Positions 13,401 through 28,485 of a stretch of 64,000 bases of DNA are shown one piece after another. The stretch covers positions 43,817-107,816 of the forward strand of contig JNDT01001891.1 in NCBI GenBank assembly GCA_000697055.1. The letters are read 5' to 3'. Under the pieces are notes generated by a model. The model saw nothing but the letters and a program-made list of their open reading frames with translations. It ran no database searches and was not told where the DNA came from. A program made the translations under genes and the position numbers. Every line of letters begins with the position of its first letter. The stretch's first letter is position 1. Source of the DNA: Saksenaea vasiformis B4078 (Eukaryota; Mucoromycota; Mucoromycetes; Mucorales; Saksenaeaceae).

Positions 13401-13819
13401 GACGACCACCACCTCATGCGTGGCAACCACAACAACAACAACAACAAACCGCTGCGCAAGAGGAACGGTATCCCCCCGCCATTGTCCACGAACACGTTCC
13501 TTCCATACCATCGTCACCCGACAGAAGGCAAAGAAATACATGGCAAACATCCACACCCATCAATGCACCCTCCGCAGGATACACCCATCCCTACCTATCC
13601 CGTTCGCAACACCCACCGTATATCTATGATGAGTACTATCAACAACAACAACAACAGCAGCAGCAGCAGCAGCAACAACAGCGACGATATGAAGAGAGTG
13701 GTTATCAAAAGCCAAATTATCCTACAGAACATGCTGTTACGGAACGTCATCCAAGCAGTGAGACAAATGCTAACCCGAGACGAAGTACTAAAGCCATGTT
13801 GGATTTCATCCTGAACTGA
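10408..13819 (+). CDS. CEG1: mRNA capping enzyme, guanylyltransferase (alpha subunit)
   Basis: Ten exons: 10408-10577, 10638-10782, 10845-10973, 11025-11108, 11163-11242, 11289-11426, 11481-11639, 11703-11744, 11803-11874, 11923-13819; 971 residues with all phases closed. It transfers GMP to the 5' diphosphate end of nascent mRNA in the nucleus. The nucleotidyltransferase motif I is EKTDGVRY with the GMP-accepting lysine near residue 84. [22 protein letters not shown] and [14 protein letters not shown] follow in family order, then the OB-fold region ending in RFREDK and WKAREKG near residue 395. Yeast Ceg1 is 459 residues; here about 575 residues of Ser/Pro/Thr- and Gln-rich tail with basic patches follow, all in the last exon. 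There is no triphosphatase domain, as expected for fungi, where that is a separate protein. Confidence 0.96.
13645..13682 (+). repeat. CAA/CAG trinucleotide repeat (polyglutamine)
   Basis: A mixed CAA/CAG run encodes about a dozen glutamines near the C-terminus of the capping enzyme. A shorter CAA run lies at about 13430-13449. Both are likely to vary in length between strains. Confidence 0.9.
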
Positions 13820-14796
13820 ACAAAAAGAAAAGAAAAAAAAAGCGTCATCCACCCATTTTCCCCTTCACATCACGTTTCTCTTCCTTTTTTTTTTCTTTTT
13901 TTCCCTGCACACAATTTGCTCATACATACTCAAATACGCAAGCAACAAAATACAAAACACAAATACACGTGGGCACACAGACGCCCAAGCACAGACGCGC
14001 CTTTTTTCTTCCTTTTTTTTCTATTTCTATCGTTTTCATTCCTGTTTTCTATCTTTTTTCTTTCTTTCTTGTGTGTACATGTCTGTCTTCCCTTTTTTCT
14101 TTTTCGCTTTTTGTTTCCTTCAAACCTTTGCGCGTTTGGTTTGTCGCTGTGATCCTGTATTACTGTTCATTGAATGAGTTTTTCTATGCTAATCTATATA
14201 AATTTTGCGTCCGTGGAGAGTCAAGTTTGCGCAAAGGAAGAAGAATTGAATAGATCATCATTTAGTAACATGAACTCACACTCTACTTTAATCAACTTGG
14301 GTCCTCCGATGGGCACAAAATTTATATAGAATAGCATGCCAATGGATGTTCATCTTGTTTTGCCCGCAAAGGATAAGTCGGATAGAGAGACTGACTGGTA
14401 ATGCAAAGAAGCTAATGTAGCAGCAGCTAGCGATTGATTGCCGGGAGGTGAGTGAGTATGACAACAACCCAGACAGAGGCCATGCTTGTGTGTTATCTTA
14501 AACTATGTGATGGTGTGTTTAACGCTACTGTGCCTATGCAGAGTTTATTTCGAGTAGAATGTATTTCATGAAGTGGGTATTATTAGAGTTGGCTTCAGTA
14601 AACTGGACAAGTACACACATGCTTCCACAAACGACTGTGATGTCTGGGGCAATCTTGGTCATGATTTTGGAATTCAATAAAAAAAAAGCCACAAAAGATG
14701 CTGTCTGGAGCTTTTTTGATAATTTTTGAACAGATGTTTGCTACACTAGGTTAATGCCAATCTTCTTATAATTTTGTTGTTTTCTTTCTGTGATGT
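13820..14796. other. Convergent intergenic region, pyrimidine-rich, with one repeat core
   Basis: This lies between the stop codons of the capping enzyme and the helicase. The first 300 bases are T/C-rich with poly-T runs and probably hold the capping-enzyme 3' UTR. The repeat core copy C lies at 14190-14338. Confidence 0.6.
14190..14338 (+). repeat. Dispersed repeat family, copy C (core only, MITE-like)
   Basis: The left arm AATCTATATAAATTTTGCGT (14191-14210, continuing CCGTGG) and right arm ending ACAAAATTTATATAGAAT (about 14315-14333) are near-perfect inverted repeats about 100 bases apart. This copy lacks the long left flank seen in copies B and D, so the core can exist alone. Confidence 0.85.
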
Positions 14797-18436
<3,640 letters not shown>

Positions 18437-20833
18437 GATCCGATGTTTCTGTAAAGCAGAGGAAAGGGGGAAACAAAAATTTCAGAAAGGAAGTGTTTAA
18501 GGACAGCTGTCGGGGTTTATGACGTTGCGAAAATGACCCAATGAAATTCCCAATTCAAACAACAGTATTGTTTGTTTCAACGGACTGGGAAGAAATGAAA
18601 AGGGAAAAAGGGGAACCACCTGCGTTATTGTTCATACCAGGTTATACAGAGCTATCATGTGCCCTACTTTTCCACTGTCAAAATCAAATAGCGTCATATG
18701 TTATCACAAGACAACCATCTTCCTCCAAGACAAAAAGGTCCCGTTAAACTTGATCAATGAGAGCACCCTTTTCATCCAGGCCTGCAGCTTTAGTGGTTCA
18801 TCAATTCTGGTAGGTATCACATTTCAGATCTAAGGATGCTAAGCCGCTTACTAACGTAAGTTGACGTGTGGTTGCACGTGGGGCAATCAAAACTTTTCTT
18901 TTCATCAGCTCACTTTTTAAGTAAATTGGGTATTGGGTTGTCTATGGACAAAGCACATCAGGACTATATCCGTTCCTTATGTATCCATTCCATGGGATAT
19001 TTGCCAATCTTTCTTCTCCCAGTTCAGACTTTCAATGCCCGGAGGAAATCATTGTTACAGCTCAGACTATAAAAAAGATCTTGGTGCCTTGAGTTAGAAT
19101 CGTTGAGCACATGTGCTCAATGCGCAATAGAGTGATGCATGATGAGCAAATGCATGTTTAGTTGACAATCAGAGATCATTGTGCCGAAGGACTTGGAAAG
19201 GTACAACCGTATTTCAACCGCGAGCGTCCTGTGAATTTGTGTGATTTGCTGATCATGACAAAGGCATCCAACGCTTGATTTTGGTATCCACTCTTTTCAA
19301 TATACTGTGACGGGTTGCACTCCCTCCAGACTTATGTAGAAGGTGTGATCCCTTTCTCCGCAGGAGAATGAACAGGTTTGGCTTCTGACATACGCGCCGT
19401 CTTCTTTGTTAATATTATGAAGATTGACGTCGTGCCTTAGCCAAATCCTTAACGGGGTATTCAGTTCTCCGGACGTCTCTTCTGCTTCCACATTAAAAAG
19501 ATAGGCGCAGCAATGCTCCTATCTCTACGTTTAGCTCATGACTTTGCCTCTCAAGCCAATCTCTTCAGCTTAACTTTGATGATCAGCAATAGTACTACCA
19601 CGTTTAAATCATCCATGACATGCTATCTGAACGATACACGGATTTTTGCATGTAACTTTTTCACCTATCGAGAAGGCTACTTGCTTTGATCATCAGACAA
19701 GTTTATGTTAGCTAGGAATAAGAGGTGACAAGTGATTGTAGTTACCATGCAGAAGACAGATACGTATTATGATGATGCCAATTTGTCTGTCGTTGAGATG
19801 ATTGAGGAGGGAGACGCAGAGATGTCTCATTCCTCTTGTAGACACGTGTATATCAACGGATATCGCAGATATCGTGTATGCAGCTATCCATTGTAAACCG
19901 TAGCGTACTTTTCCTACTGATAACATTTATTTGGACAAAAGTAAGTTTACAAGTTGTACGATTGTGCAGTCTTCTGAGTGTCCCAAAATAATAGACAGAA
20001 TGTCACCTTCCCCTTAGAGCCATAGGAGTGGAGTCGCCTCGACATCGTGAAATACGTTTACATCAGATTTGATATTTAGGGAGGGGGTCTAATGCAGCAT
20101 GGAAGAGCATACGGTGATACAAAGATTGGCGCTGAATTTACATACTATTCTGCTATTCTCAGGAAGGTTTGATGTATCTATTGATTAAAGGTAGAATTTC
20201 TCCTTAAGAACGAATACTGGGTCATTCAGTAACGACGTTTGTATGTATGCATTGTCCACCATTTACATTGCGCAGATACATAGTGAATTCCGGAAACTCG
20301 GCGTCTCTGGAGTATAAGTACGGATAATGACGATCTCGATGCATACCTTATCCAGGACGAATCTGGGGGGAGGGTTTAACGGACACGGACCACCTTCCTT
20401 CTTCAACGTATGTAACGATAGTTGCATATCTGCAAGCATTCCATTGTATTATAGAAAGCATTTTCTTCAGCCTCAGTGCTTAGCATTAGAGACAAAATGA
20501 GCCTCTTCTATATGATTTGTTCATCTAATGTTGCTCCGTTTGTATTAAATGGTAAACCATGCGTTGTATCACCTTTTCGCTCACCAAAGAAAAATCAACA
20601 TCAACTGCGGTTTTTTTAAAGTTTATTCTTTAAAAAATAACATCGATATACGTTTAAAAAAAAAAAAAAAGAAAAAAAAAGAGAGGTAGGATTTCTCCTG
20701 CAAGGAGATTCCAAGTATGGTAATGATAGAAATCTCATAACGGAAAAAAAAAAGAATAAAACGAATGATAATCTTTTTTTTTTGGGGGTTTTGTATGTTT
20801 TACGATTTTTTTTGTGTCATATGTTCATTTTTT
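18437..20833. other. Intergenic region without recognisable genes
   Basis: About 2.4 kb lies between the helicase start and the next minus-strand gene. Only short open frames without motifs are present. The right end (20620-20830) is rich in A and T homopolymers and probably includes the 3' UTR of the acidic protein gene. Confidence 0.55.
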
Positions 20834-21259
20834 TTAGTACAAGTTTTCGATATCCATACCCATTTCACAAGCACGTTGCTTCAGATAAGTATACATCTTG
20901 TACTGGAGATCGAGTAAGGGAGAGTCATTTCGGTTGATACCAGTATTCGCAATGTCCGAAAGATAGGACTGAACACCGACAATCAAACTGAGTAAAGCAT
21001 CGTTATTGTAGTCGTAAGAGGAATGGACCTCTTCTTCTTCTTCTTGTTCTTCTTCTTCTCCTTCTTCTTCTTCATATTCCATCACGTCATTATCAGGGGT
21101 CGTTTCATTTGCGTAATAATCGTAATAATCAGCAGTAAATGCTGCTGCTGCCATTGCGCGATCGTATTCATCAAAATAGCATTGTTCATCCAAAACCATC
21201 GAATCGTTGGTCGGATATTCTTGCTGATCGTTTGTCATGACGGAGGAATTCATTACCAT
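20834..21259 (-). CDS. Small acidic protein, 141 residues, unrecognised
   Basis: Single exon. The frame is open further upstream, but the first ATG is at 21259 (MVMNSS). The middle is extremely acidic (a Glu-rich run near residues 70-85 after a Tyr/Asp-rich stretch). The C-terminal 55 residues look folded and helical (LLSLIVGVQSYLSDIANTG and LLDLQYKMYTYLKQRACEM). Its upstream region is a long homopurine/homopyrimidine tract. No family was recognised. The acidic tract hints at a protein binding a basic partner such as a histone or ribosomal protein, which is inference only. Confidence 0.6.
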   Translation of the reverse strand: MVMNSSVMTNDQQEYPTNDSMVLDEQCYFDEYDRAMAAAAFTADYYDYYANETTPDNDVMEYEEEEGEEEEQEEEEEVHSSYDYNNDALLSLIVGVQSYLSDIANTGINRNDSPLLDLQYKMYTYLKQRACEMGMDIENLY

Positions 21260-21329
21260 GAAGAAAGGGGAGGAACAAGTTCTTTTGATCGTTAAGTGGT
21301 AAGACCCCAAAGCAAGAAGAAACGATGGG

Positions 21330-21490
21330 GACAAGAAGAAGAAGAAGTATAGAGAAAGAGAGAAAGAAAAGAGAGAGAAAGAGAAAAGAAAGAGAGAGAG
21401 AGAGAGAGAGAACGTTAAGAAGGGGAGGAGGGGAAGAGGAGGAAGAGGAGGAAAGGAGAGAGCGAGAGAAAGAGAAAAAGAAGTAAAGAG
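21330..21490. repeat. Homopurine (GA-rich) tract in the acidic protein's leader
   Basis: About 160 bases are nearly all A/G on the plus strand, so C/T on the coding strand of the gene ending at 20834. It sits 70-230 bases upstream of its ATG. CT-rich leaders are common promoter elements in fungi, and the tract could also form triplex DNA. Confidence 0.8.
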
Positions 21491-21950
21491 ACAATTAGGG
21501 CAGTATAGCAGGAAAGAAAAAAGGTGACCGGGGTTATAATGATCTATTATAATTTTTTTGCTTCAGATGATGTGCCACAAATCGCATACACGTTCTTATT
21601 TATCACTCCTCTCTTTTCTTACTCCACCTTTAAGTCCTGATGTTGTTTCATCCTCTATTGTTCTTTAATTCTCCTTTTTTGGTTACCCCGGCTCCTTGCT
21701 TCTCTTATTTCACCAGACAACGTTGTCATCATCATCCTGACGTTAATCATTCTAATTGCAACCGACAAATCACAGGTTCACTACAAAGTCTGTATACACA
21801 AAGAAAAAAAAACATCACTAGCGAGTACAAAAGAAGGGAATTCGTATGGCGGATATATCTGACACGACTATATAAAGGAATGGGAAGGGTTGGCTTTGTA
21901 CAAGGAAAATTAAAAACACACTACACACATATGCAAAGGCGATTCATAAA

Positions 21951-23041
21951 TTAATAGACCGCCATTTTGCTTTCGGGATAATCATCGAGATCTCTTAATT
22001 TCTGATGTTGGTTGTTTCGTTTCAAACGATCAGCGTACGCACTGATTGCCGACGCGAAATAAATCTAACAAATAAAATGTCAAATGGGATACTTCGCTAG
22101 AATGTTCCAATCGAATAAGTTTACCTGTACAAAGTTACCAATAAACACGAGCAAACCGCCAACAATCAGCACTTGTTTTAAAGCACTTTCACAGTCGTCT
22201 TGACCAAAAATAGCACCGTTGGGTAATTGAACGGGCGTATAATAAGGCGAATGGGATGTGGCGATATCTCGGAGATACTGGTTGCAACCTGCTAAGACAG
22301 TGTCTCGTCTGACCAACAGGATGATCCATGCTGCCATGCTAACACAGAGCAATACGATAGCCATGACCCAGTAAAGAAACTTGAAAATACTGATCATCTT
22401 GCGATTTTGCTAGTAGTTATCAATAGCATCAGCCCACATGAACTACACGGCTGCGCAGCCACTTACAGCAATACTACCGACGACACCGAAAAGGGAACTG
22501 ACAGAGTACAGCCCAACAACAGCTACGCAAGTCCAAAAAATGGGCGTGGCTGTCGCAAGGTCCTGTTGAAAGAACATCAAAATATCTATACAACACAAGG
22601 TAAAATTTAAGAAAAAAATCGCTGATGATGACTATTCTTTACCATATCGTCGGAGCAGGAGTCCGATGAGCCAGCCGATATAGAATATCTAATAAATAAT
22701 ATATTTCATCAATACAGAGATGTTTTTTTTTCTTTTACGGAAGGCATTCGACAATTACCGACGAGCAAATAGCAATCACCATGACACCCGCTCTAAATGC
22801 ATACATGTCAAACAAAGCACATACTACTGCAGTTCATTTAAATACCGAAGGGGAACACAACAACAACACTTGCTAAGTCCCATGTTAAAAAGAAAACTAG
22901 TTGAGATGCGTAAACGCAAAAAAGTAAATGAGCAAGAAGTGGAAAATAGAAAAAAAAACAAAAAAAAAAGAAGACGTTATTTCTGGCTTACTTTCTGTAG
23001 CCGCGCTTGCCTTCAAAAGAAAAGGCTCCGGAAACTGGCAT
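21951..23041 (-). CDS. Four-transmembrane (tetraspan-like) membrane protein
   Basis: Six exons: 23041-22992, 22792-22759, 22688-22643, 22585-22467, 22409-22125, 22064-21951; 215 residues, phases closed. It starts MPVSGAFSFEGKRGYRK. Four hydrophobic segments lie at about residues 18-40, 56-80, 89-112 and 158-185. The large loop between segments 3 and 4 contains two cysteines and aromatic residues. The C-terminal tail is short, charged and cytosolic. The topology matches tetraspanin/MARVEL-like proteins, but I see no CCG motif, so it is not a canonical tetraspanin. It is divergent from the Asp-rich surface protein 512 bases away. Function unknown. Confidence 0.85.
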
Positions 23042-23553
23042 TGTGTAACGTAGAGGACAAGTCAACGCCACCCTCTATTTATAACTTTTTCGTACAAGCC
23101 TCGGCAACAGAGGTTATAAAAAGGGCGCACAATTGATGATGATAACTATTGTAAACAGACAAAAGAATTGTTTAATTAGTACAGTGAAGGCTGTTTTCAC
23201 TAATGATCTTCAAAAGCGTGTGCAACATAGTTATTATTCATCCGAGCAATAAGAAAACATCATGCTCTGGGAACAAATTTAGCAATAGAAATGCCAAAGT
23301 GTGCAATAATAACCTCCCTTTGAGAATGAAATCGATCCGACGGGTCTTGTCCAGGGGCCGACTCAAATCTTAATATCTGGAGAACAAAAAACAGTGTCGC
23401 CGAAAAAAAAAAAAAAAAAAAAAAATTTGTCTGATCGATTCTCTTCTTCTGCGACTTCTTTTCTCTTTCTTCTTCATCCATTCCTTTACCTTTTTCCTTC
23501 ATTCCTTTGATAGTGCTTTAGCATTAATTCCCCATTCCTTTCGTTCGAAAACC

Positions 23554-24628
23554 ATGCTATTGGATTTGATTACTTCGTTGATCCTCGGTGTATTTGTTTT
23601 TAGTCCATGGGTCCTCGTGCCTGTCGCAGCACAGGACGACCAAGGTAGGACCTTATAAATTAGTTCGACATAAATACTGTCACCACGTGCATGACAGCTT
23701 TGTGAAAGCTGATGAATACTTGGCGACAATCTTGCAACCTATGTATGTTCGTTCAGAAAACTGATTCTTCATTTCTTTTCTTGCGTCGTCCACAGGCGCC
23801 GGCGCTGGTAAGAAAAAAAACCAATGATGATTGTATCAATGTTAAATAAACAATGCAGAATCTGGAGATAATGACGATGATGGAAGCGGCGATGGTAACG
23901 ACAGTAGCGCTGATGATGGTGACAGCGGCAACGATGGTGATGACGGTAACGACGGCGACGATGGCGATGACGGTGGTGATGATAGCAGCGAACACAATGA
24001 CGACGGCGATAGTGGAAACGACGATAATGATGATGATGGTGATGATAACGGGGATGATGATAGTGAAGGAGGTAGCGGCGATCCAACTCCCACTTCTTCG
24101 GAATCCGCGACCTCAACAGATTCATTGGACCCCACGGCAACGACAGATCCATCCACCCCCACAATGACAAACAGTGATAATCCAACGACCACGTATGACA
24201 TTAGTACAGACACCGCTACCCCTACTGCAACCACCACTGATGCTGCAGCAGCAACGACAAGTGCTACCCTCACCGAGGTCCCTACATTGACCACTACTAC
24301 TGCAACACTACCTTCCACCAGCATCACTTCTTCTGTCACACCAACCCCTACGTCGACTAGCATCGATCAACCCTCGTCTTCCCCTGGTCTTTCCCAGACC
24401 CAAAAATCCATCATTGGTGGTGTTATTGGCGGCGTTGCAGGCATAGCCATTTTGGGAGCTGTTGTGTTTCTTGTCGTTCGCAAATTACGACGCAAACGGC
24501 AGGCCGATCTAGAAGTATTTCAACCCCAGAATGGTGCCCATGATAACGATGAAGATGATATCTATTCTCATCAAGCGAGTATGACCCAACCATTCACAGC
24601 TCCCGAACCTCCCATCCATCGTTATTAA
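23554..24628 (+). CDS. Type I surface protein with Asp/Gly/Asn-rich ectodomain
   Basis: Exons 23554-23644, probably a 12-base microexon 23796-23807, and 23859-24628; 290 residues (286 if the microexon is skipped; both keep frame). A signal peptide (about residues 1-27, ending VPVAAQ) is followed by about 70 residues made almost only of Asp, Gly, Asn and Ser in DGDD/NDGD patterns, then a Ser/Thr/Pro-rich mucin-like stretch, a membrane helix (IIGGVIGGVAGIAILGAVVF) and a basic stop-transfer RKLRRKRQ with a short acidic tail. This is the layout of fungal wall-stress sensors and mucins. The repeated Asp pattern could bind calcium. It has no WSC or enzymatic domain. It ends 50 bases from the convergent VMA8 stop. 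Confidence 0.82.
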
Positions 24629-24678
24629 TTTTTGCACATCGCTAACGTATCCATACTTTATATAACATAATGACATGA

Positions 24679-25823
24679 CTAGAATATAACATCTTCGTCA
24701 TGTTCTTCCAAGACATCCAATTGACCAGTTTCATGCGCCGCTCTGAACTCGGGCACTACCAAAAACGTTGAGATAACACATGAAGCAAATATAGAGAGCG
24801 TGTCGAGACCTACCTTCGCCTCCTTTTTCCGTCGCTGAAGTAGCAGCGAGTTCCCTTTGTCTTTCCTCTGCTGCAGCACGGTCCTTCTTCTTGCCCTGCA
24901 CCTTCTTTAATCTATTAAACATTCCATGCATTAGGTTCGTGCATCCCCGTCCTCCTTTGTTTTAGTACCTGAAAAATTCCTCTCGGTCTTGCTCGTCCAG
25001 CTCCGAGATAATATATTTGATGGTATTTTCATATCGCGGGATGATAACATGCTCAATGGCGTTCACACGCCGGTTGGTGGCCTTGATGACTTCATCCAGA
25101 ATAACAAAAGCTGTCTACAAAGAAAAGAGGTGGCGCTCAGTTTGTTGACCTGCTCCTGCTTACCTGTAGACTAGCCAGCTCCACTAATGTTTCGACCGCT
25201 TTGACATAAACCTCCTTCGTTCTTTGGACCTGTTGGCCTCCACGACCGAGACCGGTAAATTCAAAGGCTGGAGACAGTTAACAATGGCAAACCATGCTTG
25301 GAGACATTCACCATTTCCTCCACCAATATACATTTCAAACACAGGCAACATCACACCCGACACATTATCTTGTCTGCAACGCACACGCAGCTGAGCCGCC
25401 TTCGAAGCCTCTTGGATCTGATAACTGCGAATGATATATCGCCTATCCTTCTTCTATATAAAAAAATGGATTCCTACCTGATATCACCCGTGATATACTG
25501 CACCTCAGCAAGCGAAAATGACGCTGTTTGCATGACTTCACCCATTTTACGTTTCAGCTAATGCAGGCTATACTTAGCGGTGTTTTAAAATGCATGATTG
25601 TACTTCATCAATTTTCTGCGTGATGGTCCTGAAACGTTTTGTCAGCGCTTCGGATTTGCGCTTCAACAGCGAGTGCCCAGTCTGCGCTCCTTTAAGCTTC
25701 GACTTCATAGTCGTGAGCGCCCTACGTATTTCCTCATTCATGACTGTTCATTCCCTTCTGTGGTATAATCGCCATCACCTACATTCGTGTTGGGAAAATG
25801 CTAATGCGATTGCCACTTGACAT
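24679..25823 (-). CDS. VMA8: V-type proton ATPase subunit D
   Basis: Eight exons: 25823-25783, 25721-25604, 25557-25478, 25424-25312, 25267-25164, 25114-24969, 24911-24814, 24755-24679; 258 residues with phases closed (yeast Vma8 is 256). It forms the central rotor shaft of the V1 sector that couples ATP hydrolysis to proton pumping into vacuoles. The family sequence is clear throughout: [20 protein letters not shown] at the start, [32 protein letters not shown]-like [37 protein letters not shown], and LKKVQGKKK near the end. Both long N- and C-terminal helices of the coiled-coil shaft are intact. The gene is convergent with the surface protein on its left. Confidence 0.97.
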
Positions 25824-28185
25824 GGGTAAAAAAGTAAAATAATAAAAAATTCAAGAGAAAGGATTTTGCATAGGTTACAGATCGGCACTTAAATACTCGT
25901 AGAAATCAGAAAGTGGTAAGGGTCTGTGATGATGAAGGCTATTAGCTAACCATCGATAAGAGCGCTGTAGTGCCATGAGTGAAACTAAACAGCTACTCTT
26001 TTGACGTTATCACGCATTAAATAGCATACACTCGTTCCTCGTATCACAACATTGGGATATCGTTCAAATTCATGCGCAAACGAATCTTGAATATCCTTTC
26101 GTGTGCACGATGAATAGTCTTCTCCAGCAGTACTACTAAACTGAACGAGATACGCTGCGCACCCTTATATTTTGGTATTAGGGGAATTAACCGTCTTTCA
26201 GTTGCTTGTTGATGGACAGTGTTCTCCTTAGCGTTCAGGAAAACAGCCATCGCATACATTTAGCCTTGTTTTATACGCATCGATACCAAGTCGAATGTAC
26301 ATAGCGTGCGTAAAGAATCTTATGTATTTGTATAGTAAAGCCCGTGGTAAATATTTGTTACGGCTTTCTTCTGGTTTTCTGAGGCAAGAAATCCAATGTC
26401 AGTACATTGACTTTGCAGTCGGGTCCATTTTAGGCGAACATTCAGGCCAACCCGAATTTCTTCGTACGCTGCTTATGTAAGTCCTTTTTTTGGCAGATTT
26501 CTGCAATGTGTATGAAACCACATTGAATATAGATTGTGCATTGACATTGAAATGAATTTTGCATCCATTGATATATGGTTTTAAACCCAATTCCAAATCG
26601 TCTGAGCTATGTCCTATATCATCCTATCAGCACATGTGGAAAAGCTTCCGAGAGAAGGACACTGAAGTTGCCATGTCATTTTGCGTTAGGTCCGAGTAAA
26701 TTTATGCTTGCAATATTCTTTTCTCCGTACCGTACTGTTGGATCTTGCGCAGGGAATTATATCGTTCTGCATTGGCTTTTTCAACGTCGGTTTTGTTTCT
26801 CAAAGAATAGAAGAAAAAGTCCTGGTAAGGATGTCATGCTCTTTACCTGATTGCATAGCCTACGTGACCTCGGTCCCAAACCGTCTTGCATGTGGTGGCA
26901 TTCTTTACCTAGTTCCTTCCTTAATACAGTCCCTGACTCTCTCCAAGGATGCAATATTAATGTAGCTTGGCGCAATGATATGTTAAATATATAGCCGACT
27001 ATTAGCACGTAACTATGGCCTTCAATTGAACAAGTGACAAACAAAAAGTTCAAATTACGAGATAGAATAAAGCATGAAATATGCGATCAGCCCTGGCATT
27101 TAAGGTTGACAATAACAAAGCGATAAGGCAAAAGCGCAAGTAAACATTTTTTCGTGTGGTATTGTTATACTTGGATGTACAACATTCTGTGGGGTTACTG
27201 GATTTTGAACAAGCATTTGCGTCAGTTAGATATACTTATACGTTCGTGTGGAATAATTTCGCGTTGGGAAGCGACTACCTCTTGCGCAGGGAAGCAGTTC
27301 ATTTTAGGAATACTTTGCACCTTGGTGACCTGACTTTTGCATTAAGGTAGTCAGTGATGAGTTCCCAGTATCCCACCGGAAGAAGTAAAACTGTCTCAAG
27401 ATAAGAAAAATGTCTTATTGAAGCATTGAGATGCTACAGTGATGGTTCCCACTATCATATCGGAAACAGTAAAATGTCTCATGATCGTATTTAAAGGCAC
27501 GCATGAATCAATTTTTTTCCCTTTGGCTCTGTTTCCCTCTCTAACATCCCCGGCAAGGATGTCAGTTCATTACACCTTCAAGATTATTCACGTTTCCCGT
27601 CTGTTGTTTAGGCTGCATGACCTCTGTCCCGAACTGTCTCGGCTGTGTTGGTGCTCCTCGCCCGTCACTTAAGTAAATCTTGTCACACACTCAGGATCGC
27701 TCAGTTTCCGGAATAGATCGCCAGATGTTGCATCGATTCAAGTCCTCTGCACGCCCTCATCCAAACGTGACCGCTCCATGGAAGCCATCGTCCTCCCACA
27801 ACCGCCCCCACCGAGCCAGGTGCGGTGGCTGGATGCCATCGAAGGATGGCAATACCCTTCGGGGGTAAGATGGCATCCACATATTATTCCATTTACTTAT
27901 TTATGCTCTTGAATAAATTCTGTGTCCATTGGAGGGTCTACGTTCACGTAGGTTATTTGATACTCTGACGAAAAGTTGATGAAGTAATAACGCAAGTTCA
28001 ATCTTTCCTTAGCGCAAATTGGACCCTTGATGGACGCAAGATTTATTTAAAGTAGTGTGAAAAAGTAATTCAATAAACGGTATAGCAATAAAGTCGATAT
28101 ACTATCGTGATAGATGCACAGGGAGGGTGGACACAAAAAAAACCCAGATGTTTAAACCGTCACTTCGTCTTCACTCTTTCCACAA
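25824..28185. other. Intergenic region dominated by dispersed repeats
   Basis: A partial repeat copy (GACCTCGGTCCCAAACCGTC near 26868) lies at about 26820-26965, and an isolated left-arm fragment (GAATTTTGCATCCATTGATA) at about 26554-26573. A second full-length copy occupies about 27350-28060. No supportable gene. Confidence 0.6.
27350..28060 (+). repeat. Dispersed repeat family, copy D
   Basis: It follows copy B in order: GATGGTTCCCACTATCATAT near 27439, GGCACGCATGAATC near 27496, GACCTCTGTCCCGAACTGTC near 27620, CCCTTCGGGGGTAAG near 27855, and the palindromic core at 27911-27942 and 28012-28054. The GATGGTTCCCA-like segment also appears in copy G at 47.57 kb. Confidence 0.8.
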
Positions 28186-28478
28186 ATGGCTGCACCAGTG
28201 CGAAGGTCAGGTCTGCAGCAACAGGTTCTTCAACTTTACCGGGATTGCTTTCGTGCTGCGCGTCAAAAACCAAAGGTACTTTATACGGTTTCCATGCTGT
28301 AACATATTCACTGCTTCAAAAGGAAAATCGCCCTCACTTTTATGCCTACATTCGCCGAGAATTCAAAGCACATAACATCCGGAAATCAGATTTTGCCACC
28401 ATCGAGTACATGTTGCGACGGGGAAGGAAACAGTTAGAGACGTACAGCTCGCCAAGTATTCAAGATATTCACTTGTAA
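28186..28478 (+). CDS. SDH6: Succinate dehydrogenase assembly factor 1 (LYR protein)
   Basis: Two exons, 28186-28275 and 28323-28478; 81 residues (yeast Sdh6 is 79). It is a mitochondrial matrix chaperone that helps insert Fe-S clusters into the SDH iron-sulfur subunit. The LYR motif is plain (QLYRDCFRAARQKP, residues 16 onward), followed by FYAYIRREFKAHN and a C-terminal SDFATIEYMLRRGRKQLE helix, the SDHAF1 signature. Targeting is by the N-terminal basic residues, as in other short LYR proteins. Its stop is 7 bases from the stop of the convergent twin-CX9C gene. Confidence 0.93.
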
Positions 28479-28485
28479 AGAAAAT

